This document shows, piece after piece, positions 17,209-24,260 of a stretch of 42,105 nucleotides of DNA. The number at the start of each line of letters is the position of its first letter. Within the stretch, counting starts at the first letter, position 1. The position numbers and the translations under genes were made by a program. The notes under the pieces are model-generated. The model searched no databases and had not been told where the DNA came from. It was given only the letters and a program-made list of their open reading frames with translations. The stretch spans positions 1-42,105 of the forward strand of contig JAFVGI010000014.1 in NCBI GenBank assembly GCA_017475005.1, given 5' to 3'. This DNA is from Prevotella sp. Lineage in GTDB: Bacteria > Bacteroidota > Bacteroidia > Bacteroidales > Bacteroidaceae.

Positions 17209-18188
17209 ATAGTCTTTTCTATCTGGTAATCGTTTCTTCCTTGTGCAGAACGGCTTATCAAATCAGCAATAAATCCTGCGAGGAATAATTGTGTGCCAAT
17301 TATCATCATTGTCAAGGAAATATAGAAATACGGACTATCTGTAACAAGGCGTTGCGGTATGCCCTGATTGATGGCTGACAACTTGTCAAGACCTATCCAT
17401 GCTGCAGAAAAGAAACCGATTATGAACATTATTGTTCCCAAGAATCCAAAGACGTGCATCGGTTTCATGCCGAAGCTGCTTAGGAACCATAGTGTGATAA
17501 GGTCGAGGTATCCATTAAAGAATCTGTTCCATCCCATAAATTTTGAGGTACCGAATTTACGAGCCTGGTGATGTACTGGCTTTTCTCCTATCTTTGTGAA
17601 GCCGGCATTCTTTGCCAAGTAAGGCATATAGCGATGCATCTCACCATAAACCTCTATGTTTTTAACAACATCAATGCGATATGCTTTTAATCCACAGTTG
17701 AAATCATGCAGATTGTGGATGCCACTGACTTTACGTGCTGTTGCATTGAAGAGCTTTGTTGGAATGGTTTTTGACAGAGGGTCACCCTGGGAACGATTCT
17801 GCTTGTATCCGCTGACGAGGTCGTAGCCGTCTTCTTTTATCATGCGATAAAGCATGGGAATCTCATCTGGAGAGTCCTGAAGATCGGCATCCATTGTGAT
17901 GACAACATCTCCCTTGACAATCTCAAAACCACAATATAGGGCAGGGGATTTTCCGTAATTACGACGGAATTTGATACCGTGGACGTTGGGATTCTTCTTC
18001 GCAAGGTCTTCGATGACATCCCATGAGTGGTCTGTTGAGCCATCATTGACAAATACGATTTCGTAAGAGAAACCATTAGCAGTCATTACACGCTCTATCC
18101 AAGCATATAGTTCAGGTATGGACTCCTCTTCGTTGAAAAGGGGTATTACTACGGAAATATCAATTTTGTTATCAGTCTCGTTTGTCAT
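17205..18188 (-). CDS. Family 2 glycosyltransferase, polyprenyl-phosphate type
   Basis: The 327-residue enzyme has a GT-A fold at residues about 10-240: SVVIPLFNEEESIPELYAWI, VNDGSTDHSW, FRRNYGKSPALYCGF and the metal-binding MDADLQDSP. Two C-terminal membrane helices follow (about 247-270 and 285-315). This layout is that of DPM1/GtrB/ArnC-like transferases, which move a sugar from a nucleotide donor onto undecaprenyl phosphate at the inner membrane. The sugar cannot be told from sequence. It follows DUF4199 by 21 bp; in Bacteroidota I recall this pair being neighbours (family knowledge). Confidence 0.92.
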   Translation of the reverse strand: MTNETDNKIDISVVIPLFNEEESIPELYAWIERVMTANGFSYEIVFVNDGSTDHSWDVIEDLAKKNPNVHGIKFRRNYGKSPALYCGFEIVKGDVVITMDADLQDSPDEIPMLYRMIKEDGYDLVSGYKQNRSQGDPLSKTIPTKLFNATARKVSGIHNLHDFNCGLKAYRIDVVKNIEVYGEMHRYMPYLAKNAGFTKIGEKPVHHQARKFGTSKFMGWNRFFNGYLDLITLWFLSSFGMKPMHVFGFLGTIMFIIGFFSAAWIGLDKLSAINQGIPQRLVTDSPYFYISLTMMIIGTQLFLAGFIADLISRSAQGRNDYQIEKTI

Positions 18189-18209
18189 AGCGGACGTGTT
18201 TTTGTTTTG

Positions 18210-18758
18210 TTAAATCTGTTCTGTGGTTGTTTGACGTTTTCCTATGAATCCTATAATTGCTCCCATGAAGAAGGCACTGATTATGCCATTAGAGAATACG
18301 CTGAAAGCAAAATCTATAGGACGTATCTGTGACATTGCTTGTAACTGCTTCTCCATTTCCTGTATATTCACTCCGGCCTGCTTGATTGATTCGCGAACTT
18401 CCGGTGTGGAGAAACTTTGCTGCAGAACGCTAATAAATGTTCCGTGATCAAGGAAATAGAAGTATATGTACGTTGCTGCAGCCAAAATAATAGAGCCATA
18501 TCCCATCGCAAATGTTATAAAGGCAAAGGCTCTGCGAAACGAGATATTCCCTTCGAGGACTTTATCGCGAAAATGCTTCAGCCGAAAGTATGCCAAAAAT
18601 GGTGTGGCTATTGCTCCAATTATAAATCCGAATTGCAGCGATGGATCTTGCATGCTATATACAAGACATGCAAAAGTTATTATCCACAATATGCCAAAGA
18701 ATAAACCATCTTGGCGAGCATATGCTTTTAGTTGTATGTAATCTGCAGAGGATATCAT
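18210..18758 (-). CDS. DUF4199-family membrane protein
   Basis: A 182-residue protein with four predicted membrane helices (around GILWIITFACLVYSM, GFIIGAIATPFLAYF, GYGSIILAAATYIYFYF and the C-terminal FFMGAIIGFIG). DUF4199 has no established function. The open frame extends upstream to a TTG at 18812, but that codon lies inside the predicted -7 box (18817-18810), upstream of the likely transcription start. I therefore take the ATG at 18758. It is the first gene of the long minus-strand operon. Confidence 0.82.
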   Translation of the reverse strand: MISSADYIQLKAYARQDGLFFGILWIITFACLVYSMQDPSLQFGFIIGAIATPFLAYFRLKHFRDKVLEGNISFRRAFAFITFAMGYGSIILAAATYIYFYFLDHGTFISVLQQSFSTPEVRESIKQAGVNIQEMEKQLQAMSQIRPIDFAFSVFSNGIISAFFMGAIIGFIGKRQTTTEQI

Positions 18759-18809
18759 CTGTCCTTCGTGTTTACGTGCGCGTATATGTGCGGAATATAT
18801 AGTTGGGCG

Positions 18810-18817
18810 CAAAGTTA
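18810..18817 (-). promoter_or_regulatory. -7 box of the long minus-strand operon promoter
   Basis: TAACTTTG on the minus strand fits TAnnTTTG. No good TTTG -33 element is seen 19-23 bp upstream. The likely start near 18803 would leave a 5' leader of about 45 nt before the ATG at 18758. Confidence 0.55.
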
Positions 18818-18923
18818 CATAAAATATTTAAGATGTAGGTACTATAAGAACGTTTTTTTCTTAAGAAAATTTAAAAATTATGTTAACTGCGGAATAAATG
18901 ACGGACTTTTCAGACTTTTATTG

Positions 18924-18931
18924 TACTTTTG
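18924..18931 (+). promoter_or_regulatory. -7 box upstream of the SRP RNA
   Basis: TACTTTTG fits TAnnTTTG and lies about 33 nt before the predicted SRP RNA 5' end. A -33 match is not evident. A short palindrome ATGCATAATGCAT follows at about 18943. Confidence 0.5.
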
Positions 18932-18963
18932 CACCGCTTTTGATGCATAATGCATATAAACAT

Positions 18964-19057
18964 GGGCAGTCCTATACGACCAGCTCCCTCGGAATCCTCC
19001 AGGATGGGAACATAGCAAAGGTACTTGGTTGTAGCGGTGCGATATAGTAAGCTGCCC
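18964..19057 (+). ncRNA. ffs: Signal recognition particle RNA, small bacterial type
   Basis: The ends pair (GGGCAG at 18964-18969 with CTGCCC at 19052-19057), with further pairing of CTATA with TATAG and ACCA with TGGT along one long hairpin. The apex carries the universal Ffh-binding domain: CCAGG on one side, an ATG-GGAA-CAT stem with a GNRA (GGAA) tetraloop, then AGCAAAGG. The length of about 94 nt is typical for the small type without an Alu domain. It lies just upstream of tRNA-Thr and probably shares its transcript. Confidence 0.88.
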
Positions 19058-19061
19058 ACCT

Positions 19062-19135
19062 GCCTCTTTAGCTCAGTTGGCCAGAGCACGTGATTTGTAA
19101 TCTCGGGGTCGTTGGTTCGAATCCGACAAGAGGCT
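19062..19135 (+). tRNA. tRNA-Thr(TGT)
   Basis: The 74-nt cloverleaf has an acceptor stem GCCTCTT / AAGAGGC with discriminator T, a D arm GCTC-AGTTGGCCA-GAGC, an anticodon loop TTTGTAA (anticodon TGT, reads ACA) and a T arm with GTTCGAATC. The anticodon stem CGTGA/TCTCG has one central T-T mismatch. The 3' CCA is not encoded. The last 16 nt belong to a 29-bp direct repeat. Confidence 0.93.
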
Positions 19136-19148
19136 CAAACGAATAGCA
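19120..19148 (+). repeat. 29-bp direct repeat, copy 1 (tRNA-Thr 3' end)
   Basis: These 29 bases (start AATCCGACAAGAGGCT) cover the last 16 nt of the tRNA and 13 nt downstream. They are repeated perfectly at 19233-19261. Confidence 0.95.
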
Positions 19149-19190
19149 GGAAAATCATCTGAAAGTGGACTTTCAAGGGATTTTCCTGCT
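19145..19190 (+). terminator. Strong nested hairpin between the two 29-bp repeats
   Basis: AGCAGGAAAATC (19145-19156) pairs with GATTTTCCTGCT (19179-19190). Inside the loop GAAAGT pairs with ACTTTC. There is no T-tract right after it, so it may be a terminator, an RNA-processing signal, or part of an inserted sequence. Confidence 0.5.
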
Positions 19191-19232
19191 AATTGTTTGA
19201 AAGCTAGCCGCCGGCAGGCTTTTCGGATATCT

Positions 19233-19261
19233 AATCCGACAAGAGGCTCAAACGAATAGCA
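19233..19261 (+). repeat. 29-bp direct repeat, copy 2 (detached tRNA-Thr 3' end)
   Basis: A perfect second copy of 19120-19148, offset by 113 bp. It is not part of another tRNA: the upstream bases do not form a T arm, anticodon arm or D arm. It is followed directly by the terminator hairpin. Confidence 0.95.
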
Positions 19262-19262
19262 A

Positions 19263-19295
19263 AAAGAAGGCATCTCGTTAAGAGGTGCCTTCTTT
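19263..19295 (+). terminator. Bidirectional terminator between tRNA-Thr and glmM
   Basis: A 14-bp stem AAAGAAGGCATCTC / GAGGTGCCTTCTTT with a 5-nt loop, with T-rich sequence on the plus side (CTTTT) and A-rich sequence before it (T-rich on the minus strand). It serves the plus-strand RNA genes and the minus-strand glmM operon. Confidence 0.88.
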
Positions 19296-19316
19296 CTTTT
19301 GTATGCTAGGATATAT

Positions 19317-20705
19317 TTATTGCATATCGTAAACAACCTGCATGATTTTCTTGCCTAAGTCATCAGCCTCATCCATAGAATGAGCTTCGCTATAGACACG
19401 GATAATGGGTTCTGTATTACTTTTTCTGAGGTGAACCCATTTGTCAGGGAAATCAAGTTTTACACCATCTATATCATTAACTGTTACGTCAGGTTGTGCA
19501 GAATACATCTCTTTCACCTTTGCCAAGATAGCATCTACATCAGTTTCAGGAGTGAGGTCTATGCGATTCTTTGCAATGAAATATTCTGGGAATGTCTTAC
19601 GTAGCTCGCTGACCTTGCATCCTTTTTGTGCTAGGCTGCTAAGGAATAAAGCAATACCAACCAGAGCATCTCTTCCGTAGTGGCTCTCAGGGTATATGAC
19701 TCCGCCATTACCCTCACCACCAATGACAGCATTGACCTCCTTCATCTTTGTTGTTACATTTACTTCTCCAACTGCAGCAGCACTATAGCTTCCTCCGTGT
19801 TTCTCAGTAACATCGCGAAGAGCACGTGTAGAAGAGAGATTAGATACTGTTGTACCAGGAGTATGGCTGAGAACATAGTCGGCAACTGATACGAGAGTGT
19901 ATTCTTCTCCAAACATCTTGCCATCTTCTTGTATGAATGCCAGTCTGTCAACATCAGGGTCAACAACAATGCCGAGATCGTAGCCACCACCCTTTAGCAT
20001 ATCCATGATACCGCCGAGATTCTTCTCGAGTGGCTCTGGATTGTGAGAGAAATCGCCATTTGCTTCGCCATTTAGGAAGGTGTATTTTACACCCAGGCGG
20101 TCGAGTAGTGGAGGGAGTATTATACCTCCTACGCTATTGATGGAATCAACAACGACACGGAAGCCAGCTTTCTTAATAGCTTCTTTATCTACTAATTTCA
20201 GATTTAATACGGCTTCAATATGACGTTCGTCGAAATTTTCTTCGCAGTATTTCCCGATATGATCAACATCAGCATATTCAAAAGCTTCAGCATCGGCTAT
20301 CGCAAGAACTTCGTTGCCGTCAGCAGCAGTAAGGAATTCTCCCTTGTTGTTCAGTAATTTTAATGCATTCCAGTGGCGTGGATTGTGTGATGCAGTAATT
20401 ATTATTCCGCCATCTGCTCCTGCCATTGTAACAGCCAATTCTGTGGTTGGTGTAGAGGCTAAGCCAATGTTGATAACATCGTAGCCCATTCCAAGGAGTG
20501 TTCCACAAACTACATTCTTAACCATCTCACCGGAAATTCTCGCATCTCGTCCAACAACTATCTTGTTGGAGCCGTTGGGTGTTGACTTACGGATAAATGT
20601 TGCGTACGCTGTTGTGAATTTTACGATATCTAGTGGGTTGAGAGTATCACCCGTGGCCCCACCAATTGTACCACGGATGCCAGAAATTGATTTAATAAGT
20701 GACAT
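19317..20705 (-). CDS. glmM: Phosphoglucosamine mutase
   Basis: Interconverts glucosamine-6-phosphate and glucosamine-1-phosphate on the way to UDP-GlcNAc for peptidoglycan and lipid A. The 462-residue alpha-D-phosphohexomutase shows all four domains. The phosphoserine loop IIITASHNPRHW carries the phosphorylated Ser106. The metal loop VVDPDVDRLAF lies near residue 245, the sugar-binding loop GGEGNGGVIYPESHYGRD near 325, and the phosphate-binding loop RKSNTEPIIRVYSE near 438. Close relatives include phosphomannomutase and phosphoglucomutase, but the opening SLIKSISGIRGTIGG fits Bacteroidota GlmM. It is the last gene of an eight-gene minus-strand operon and lies 4 bp after the DUF4827 stop. 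Confidence 0.92.
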   Translation of the reverse strand: MSLIKSISGIRGTIGGATGDTLNPLDIVKFTTAYATFIRKSTPNGSNKIVVGRDARISGEMVKNVVCGTLLGMGYDVINIGLASTPTTELAVTMAGADGGIIITASHNPRHWNALKLLNNKGEFLTAADGNEVLAIADAEAFEYADVDHIGKYCEENFDERHIEAVLNLKLVDKEAIKKAGFRVVVDSINSVGGIILPPLLDRLGVKYTFLNGEANGDFSHNPEPLEKNLGGIMDMLKGGGYDLGIVVDPDVDRLAFIQEDGKMFGEEYTLVSVADYVLSHTPGTTVSNLSSTRALRDVTEKHGGSYSAAAVGEVNVTTKMKEVNAVIGGEGNGGVIYPESHYGRDALVGIALFLSSLAQKGCKVSELRKTFPEYFIAKNRIDLTPETDVDAILAKVKEMYSAQPDVTVNDIDGVKLDFPDKWVHLRKSNTEPIIRVYSEAHSMDEADDLGKKIMQVVYDMQ

Positions 20706-20709
20706 ATAT

Positions 20710-21348
20710 TTATAATCCTCTTTGGTAAGTTATATCATAAAAACATGCATATACATTGCTTGTAGCATATGCTTGTCCTTGGTTGTGTGGCACGATAATC
20801 TTTACGTGTGCAATCTTGTCTTTCTCGCTCTCCGGTCTGCCAAGATTTATGTATGTTAATGGTACCAGCCATCCTGTCGGAACCTGAGTGCTACCATAAG
20901 TGTTTGGCATAACACCGAAGACGAAAGTGGCTGTAAATGAACCGCTTACATTTCGGACGGTGAATTTGTCATAGGACAGTGTCCTTATAAAAGTACTGTC
21001 ATTGTAGGTTTGGAGTGAGTCGCCATTAATGTTCCATTCCAGGTATCTGCATAAAACATCTCCACTTTCTCCGTTCTTCAGTTTCTGTCCGCAGCCTTTT
21101 TCTACAATCTGCATATAAATACCAGAATTGGCAAATAGCACGTATTCATTCTTTTCCACCGATGTGGAATCTCCTTGACTGTGGAATTGAACTTCGCTGA
21201 TGGGATTGATGTGATGTTTTGCAATGTAGGCGTTGATGCGGCTATTTTCATACTCTTTCTGTTCTGCATACGTTTCTGTGTCGTTGCAGGAAGCCGTAAT
21301 ACCTAGTAATATTATAGCAAAGAGATAAAAAGGTGTGTATCTTTTCAT
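20710..21348 (-). CDS. DUF4827-family lipoprotein
   Basis: A 212-residue lipoprotein: signal MKRYTPFYLFAIILLGITA followed by the lipobox Cys (TASC). The mature part has a charged N-terminal helix (AEQKEYENSRINAYIAKHH), then a beta-rich domain with GDVLCRYLEWNING, TFVFGVMPNTYGS and TGWLVPLTYINLG. The last part resembles FKBP-type prolyl isomerase strands (a VPTGWLVPLTYI strand-helix region), so it may share that fold, but catalytic identity is not supported. It overlaps the DHH phosphoesterase stop by 4 bp. Confidence 0.8.
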   Translation of the reverse strand: MKRYTPFYLFAIILLGITASCNDTETYAEQKEYENSRINAYIAKHHINPISEVQFHSQGDSTSVEKNEYVLFANSGIYMQIVEKGCGQKLKNGESGDVLCRYLEWNINGDSLQTYNDSTFIRTLSYDKFTVRNVSGSFTATFVFGVMPNTYGSTQVPTGWLVPLTYINLGRPESEKDKIAHVKIIVPHNQGQAYATSNVYACFYDITYQRGL

Positions 21349-22382
21349 AATTTGTCTTTATATGCTTTTATAGCGTTTCGTGTAATAACTTCTGCTTCAG
21401 AAAGGGTACATAATAACCGTCCTCCTGCTGCATTTTTGTGCCCTCCACCATTAAAAAATTCTGCAGCCATTTCATTGCATGGGAAATCATCTACGGAACG
21501 TAGGCTAACCCATATAAGATTAAGCTTTTCTGTGTCCTCACGAAGTGATATGGAGAGACGATGTCCTTTAATCTGTAGTGGTATATTTACTAAACCTTCT
21601 GCATCTCCTTTTTTGAAATGGAAACGTTTCTGGTCTTCTTTTGAAATGGTGTAATATGATGCACGTAGTGGTGTCAGGACGTTTAGCTTTTGATATAGTA
21701 TATAGCCAGAAAGCCGTAACCTGTCTAAACTGAAAACGTTATATATGTTACGGTATATCTTGTCTTTGTCAATTCCTTTACTTAACAATAGTGCAATTAT
21801 GTGGAAAATGTCTGGCTGTGTGCTGTTAAATGTAAAACCGCCAGTATCCGTCATCATTCCACAGTATAAACACTGAGCCATTTCATACGTCATGGCTTCA
21901 TATCCCCCTAGTTGCCAGATAAGTCTGAAAGTGATTTCTGACGTACTTGACAGTTCTGGAAAAGAGATGCATACATCTGTAGGGATATCAGGTGCGAGGT
22001 GGTGGTCAATGAGAAGTTGTTTGCCAGTATAATTTTCTTTTATATAGTGTGACAACTCTTCACCTACACGGGGAATGGAGTTTAAATCCATGAAGCATAC
22101 AAGATTTGCTTCTTTTAATAACGCATGAACTTTTTCCTGGTTCTTATCGTATTGTATTATATTTTGTTGCCCAGGTAACCAGTCAAGGAAATCCGGGTAT
22201 TTGTCTGGTGCTACGACTGTAGCTGATTTACCCTGCTGACGCAGGTATTCAGCCCATCCCAATGTCGAACCGAGAGCATCGCCGTCGGCATTGGTATGGC
22301 AAAAAAGAAGAACGTTGCTGGAGGAATTAACAAGTTTCCGTAATTCCTCCAGTTTCGCATTATCTATAATGTCAATATTCAT
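21345..22382 (-). CDS. DHH-family phosphoesterase (NrnA-like oligoribonuclease/pAp phosphatase)
   Basis: The family degrades nano-RNAs or linear dinucleotides and dephosphorylates pAp. The 345-residue protein has the DHH domain motifs CHTNADGDALGSTLGWAEYL (residues about 28-47), FMDLNSIPRVG, LIDHHLAP and CGMMTDTGGF. A DHHA1 domain follows, with the substrate-binding GGGHKNAAGG motif near residue 315. All metal-binding Asp/His motifs are present. The start overlaps the nucleotidyltransferase stop by 1 bp and the stop overlaps DUF4827 by 4 bp. The exact substrate (nano-RNA, pAp or c-di-AMP breakdown product) is not determined. Confidence 0.9.
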   Translation of the reverse strand: MNIDIIDNAKLEELRKLVNSSSNVLLFCHTNADGDALGSTLGWAEYLRQQGKSATVVAPDKYPDFLDWLPGQQNIIQYDKNQEKVHALLKEANLVCFMDLNSIPRVGEELSHYIKENYTGKQLLIDHHLAPDIPTDVCISFPELSSTSEITFRLIWQLGGYEAMTYEMAQCLYCGMMTDTGGFTFNSTQPDIFHIIALLLSKGIDKDKIYRNIYNVFSLDRLRLSGYILYQKLNVLTPLRASYYTISKEDQKRFHFKKGDAEGLVNIPLQIKGHRLSISLREDTEKLNLIWVSLRSVDDFPCNEMAAEFFNGGGHKNAAGGRLLCTLSEAEVITRNAIKAYKDKL

Positions 22383-23305
22383 TAAAACAGTTTGTTAGGA
22401 TATGTGCCATCCTCAACAAGTTTTGCTATACGAGCAACTGTGTCTGGGCGATCTTCGGAGTATGTTACACCAAACCACTTGCTGGTAGTGTCAAGCACTT
22501 TACATGTAGCTGTTCCTTCATTGATGAGTTTGTTGACCATCAGAGGAATGAAGAATTCTGACTTCAGATTTGATATGTTTGCAGGGTCTGACAGGAATTC
22601 CTTGAAATATTCTTCGCTGTACTGGAAATAATCAGGTGTGAAGCCCCACATATTCATGGAAACAGGAGCATTGTCCTCAATGTTAACCCACTCGCCATCA
22701 TCCTTGTTATCAGCACGGTATGCTACCTGACCATTCTCAAGACGAGCTATCTTTGTACGTTCAACACATGTTGTAAGACAACCATTAGCATCCTTTGAGC
22801 AGATACCACGGCTTACTGTTCCGTTCTCAGATAGGGTGTTACCAACACGGAATCCAACCATCGCATATTGGCCTTTGGCATCATCAGGTAGTTCGGAGAG
22901 GAACTTGCCAATTACCATGAAAGCATCACGATTATAGAAGTCGTCACAGTTGATGACGCAGAAAGGTTCCTTGATGATGTCTTTACCCATTAGTACAGCA
23001 TGGTTTGTACCCCATGGCTTTTGTCTGCCTTCTGGTACACTGAATCCTTCAGGAAGTGCATCTATAGACTGGAAGCAAAGTTCGCATTTTACTTTGCCCT
23101 CATATTTTGAGAGAATCTGTGTACGGAATTGCTCTTCAAAATCTTTGCGAATAACCCATACGATTTTGTCAAATCCTGCTTGAATAGCGTCGTAGATACT
23201 GTAGTCCATAATGGTTTCACCGTTAGGACCGAGTCCGTCAAGCTGCTTTAAGCCACCATAGCGGCTACCCATACCTGCAGCAAGTAGAAAAAGAGTTGGT
23301 TTCAT
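22382..23305 (-). CDS. Sugar-phosphate nucleotidyltransferase family protein
   Basis: The 307-residue GT-A-type nucleotidyltransferase begins with the NTP-binding signature LLAAGMGSRYGGLKQLDGLG. It has PWGTNHAVLMGKDII, the metal-binding CVINCDDFYNRDAF and MWGFTPDYFQY. Its lysine-containing regions resemble those of GalU/RmlA-type enzymes, but it belongs to a separate Bacteroidota-common subgroup whose substrate I cannot name. It may make an NDP-sugar for cell-envelope glycans, fitting the glmM and lpxK neighbours (inference). Confidence 0.85.
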   Translation of the reverse strand: MKPTLFLLAAGMGSRYGGLKQLDGLGPNGETIMDYSIYDAIQAGFDKIVWVIRKDFEEQFRTQILSKYEGKVKCELCFQSIDALPEGFSVPEGRQKPWGTNHAVLMGKDIIKEPFCVINCDDFYNRDAFMVIGKFLSELPDDAKGQYAMVGFRVGNTLSENGTVSRGICSKDANGCLTTCVERTKIARLENGQVAYRADNKDDGEWVNIEDNAPVSMNMWGFTPDYFQYSEEYFKEFLSDPANISNLKSEFFIPLMVNKLINEGTATCKVLDTTSKWFGVTYSEDRPDTVARIAKLVEDGTYPNKLF

Positions 23306-23330
23306 AATCTAGTTTTTGAAAATTAAATAG

Positions 23331-24260
23331 TTAATTATTTAGTTTTTTAATCTCAAATTCGTTTCCATCCCGTGCTACGAGTTGTAATCCAAGTTCCGGC
23401 TTGGTAATATGTCCGATGACTTTTACGCCCTCCATTTCTTGAAGAGTCTCATTGTCTCCAATTGGGCATGTGAACAATAACTCTTGATCATCACCTCCAT
23501 TCACTGCGCATGTGGTAAGGTTCATGTTCAGTTCCTCCGCCATTACTGCTGTTTGATAATCAATGGGTATGAATTTCTCAAACAATCTGCAACCAGTATT
23601 TGACGCTGTGCAGATATTGATTATTGCAGAAGACAGTGATGATGACAAAGCTACCATCGAAGTGGGATGTATTCCTGCTTCACGCAGTTTCTTAAGGATA
23701 TCACCTCGTGCTTCTGGCTCCATCTGGCGTTGAATGAGATATTCCTTGCCGGCAAAGTCAGGTTGCCATGCCTCATCCTTGTTGATTTTTCCCTCTTTTA
23801 GTTGTTCGTAGTAAACCTTTTTCTCACGTTCTAAAAGCATAAGTCCCATGTATGCAGCTCCGAGGTCACCAGAAACGCATAACAAGTTGGTCTCTTTAGC
23901 ACCATTTTGTAGTATTATGTCATTGTCATTGGCTTCTCCAATGCATGTTACATTTACTGCAAGACCAGTCAGGGATGCTGTTTTATCTCCTTCTTCCAAG
24001 GTAGCATTCCATTTCTCACACGCCATCCTTGCTCCGTCAAGAAGCGCCTCAGCTTCGGGCTCCTGGAAACGTTTGGAAAGCCCTAATGACATTATCACAG
24101 AGCGAGGCGTTCCACCTCCTGCAAATATGTCATTCATGCCTATCATGGCAGCCTTATAACCTAAATGCTGAAGGTCTATATATGTGAGATCGAAGTGTAC
24201 ACCTTCCATCAGCATCTTGGTACTGACCAATGTATTTATATCGCTTTTAAATATCTGCAT
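23331..24260 (-). CDS. thiL: ThiL-like (thiamine-phosphate kinase family) protein, N-terminally short with degraded catalytic motifs
   Basis: The fold is that of ThiL/AIR-synthase-related enzymes, which phosphorylate thiamine phosphate to TPP. Most of the chain aligns with Bacteroidota ThiL as I know it (LMEGVHFDLTYIDLQHLGYKAA, LCVSGDLGAAYMGL, QPDFAGKEYLIQRQMEPEAR, PIDYQTAVMAEELNMNLTTCA). However, the first 40-50 residues, with the metal-binding GDDAAV motif, are missing, and the frame starts 14 bp inside the preceding gene. Other active-site motifs are altered: GGDTT reads EGDKT (90-94), DISDGLSS reads ALSSSLSS (204-211), and GGEDYELL reads GGDDQELL (255-262). It is unlikely to be an active kinase of the standard type, yet the 309-codon frame is intact. 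Confidence 0.85.
   Translation of the reverse strand: MQIFKSDINTLVSTKMLMEGVHFDLTYIDLQHLGYKAAMIGMNDIFAGGGTPRSVIMSLGLSKRFQEPEAEALLDGARMACEKWNATLEEGDKTASLTGLAVNVTCIGEANDNDIILQNGAKETNLLCVSGDLGAAYMGLMLLEREKKVYYEQLKEGKINKDEAWQPDFAGKEYLIQRQMEPEARGDILKKLREAGIHPTSMVALSSSLSSAIINICTASNTGCRLFEKFIPIDYQTAVMAEELNMNLTTCAVNGGDDQELLFTCPIGDNETLQEMEGVKVIGHITKPELGLQLVARDGNEFEIKKLNN

Noticed and set aside
19145-19232. Second tRNA or tRNA pseudogene downstream of tRNA-Thr
   Set aside because: Only the 3' strand of the T arm and acceptor is duplicated; no D arm, anticodon arm or 5' acceptor strand is present.
19073-19336. 87-codon minus-strand frame ending in SDSNQRPRDYKSRALAN
   Set aside because: It is the antisense reading of tRNA-Thr, its repeat and the terminator. 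This type of peptide is a well-known false gene call opposite tRNAs.
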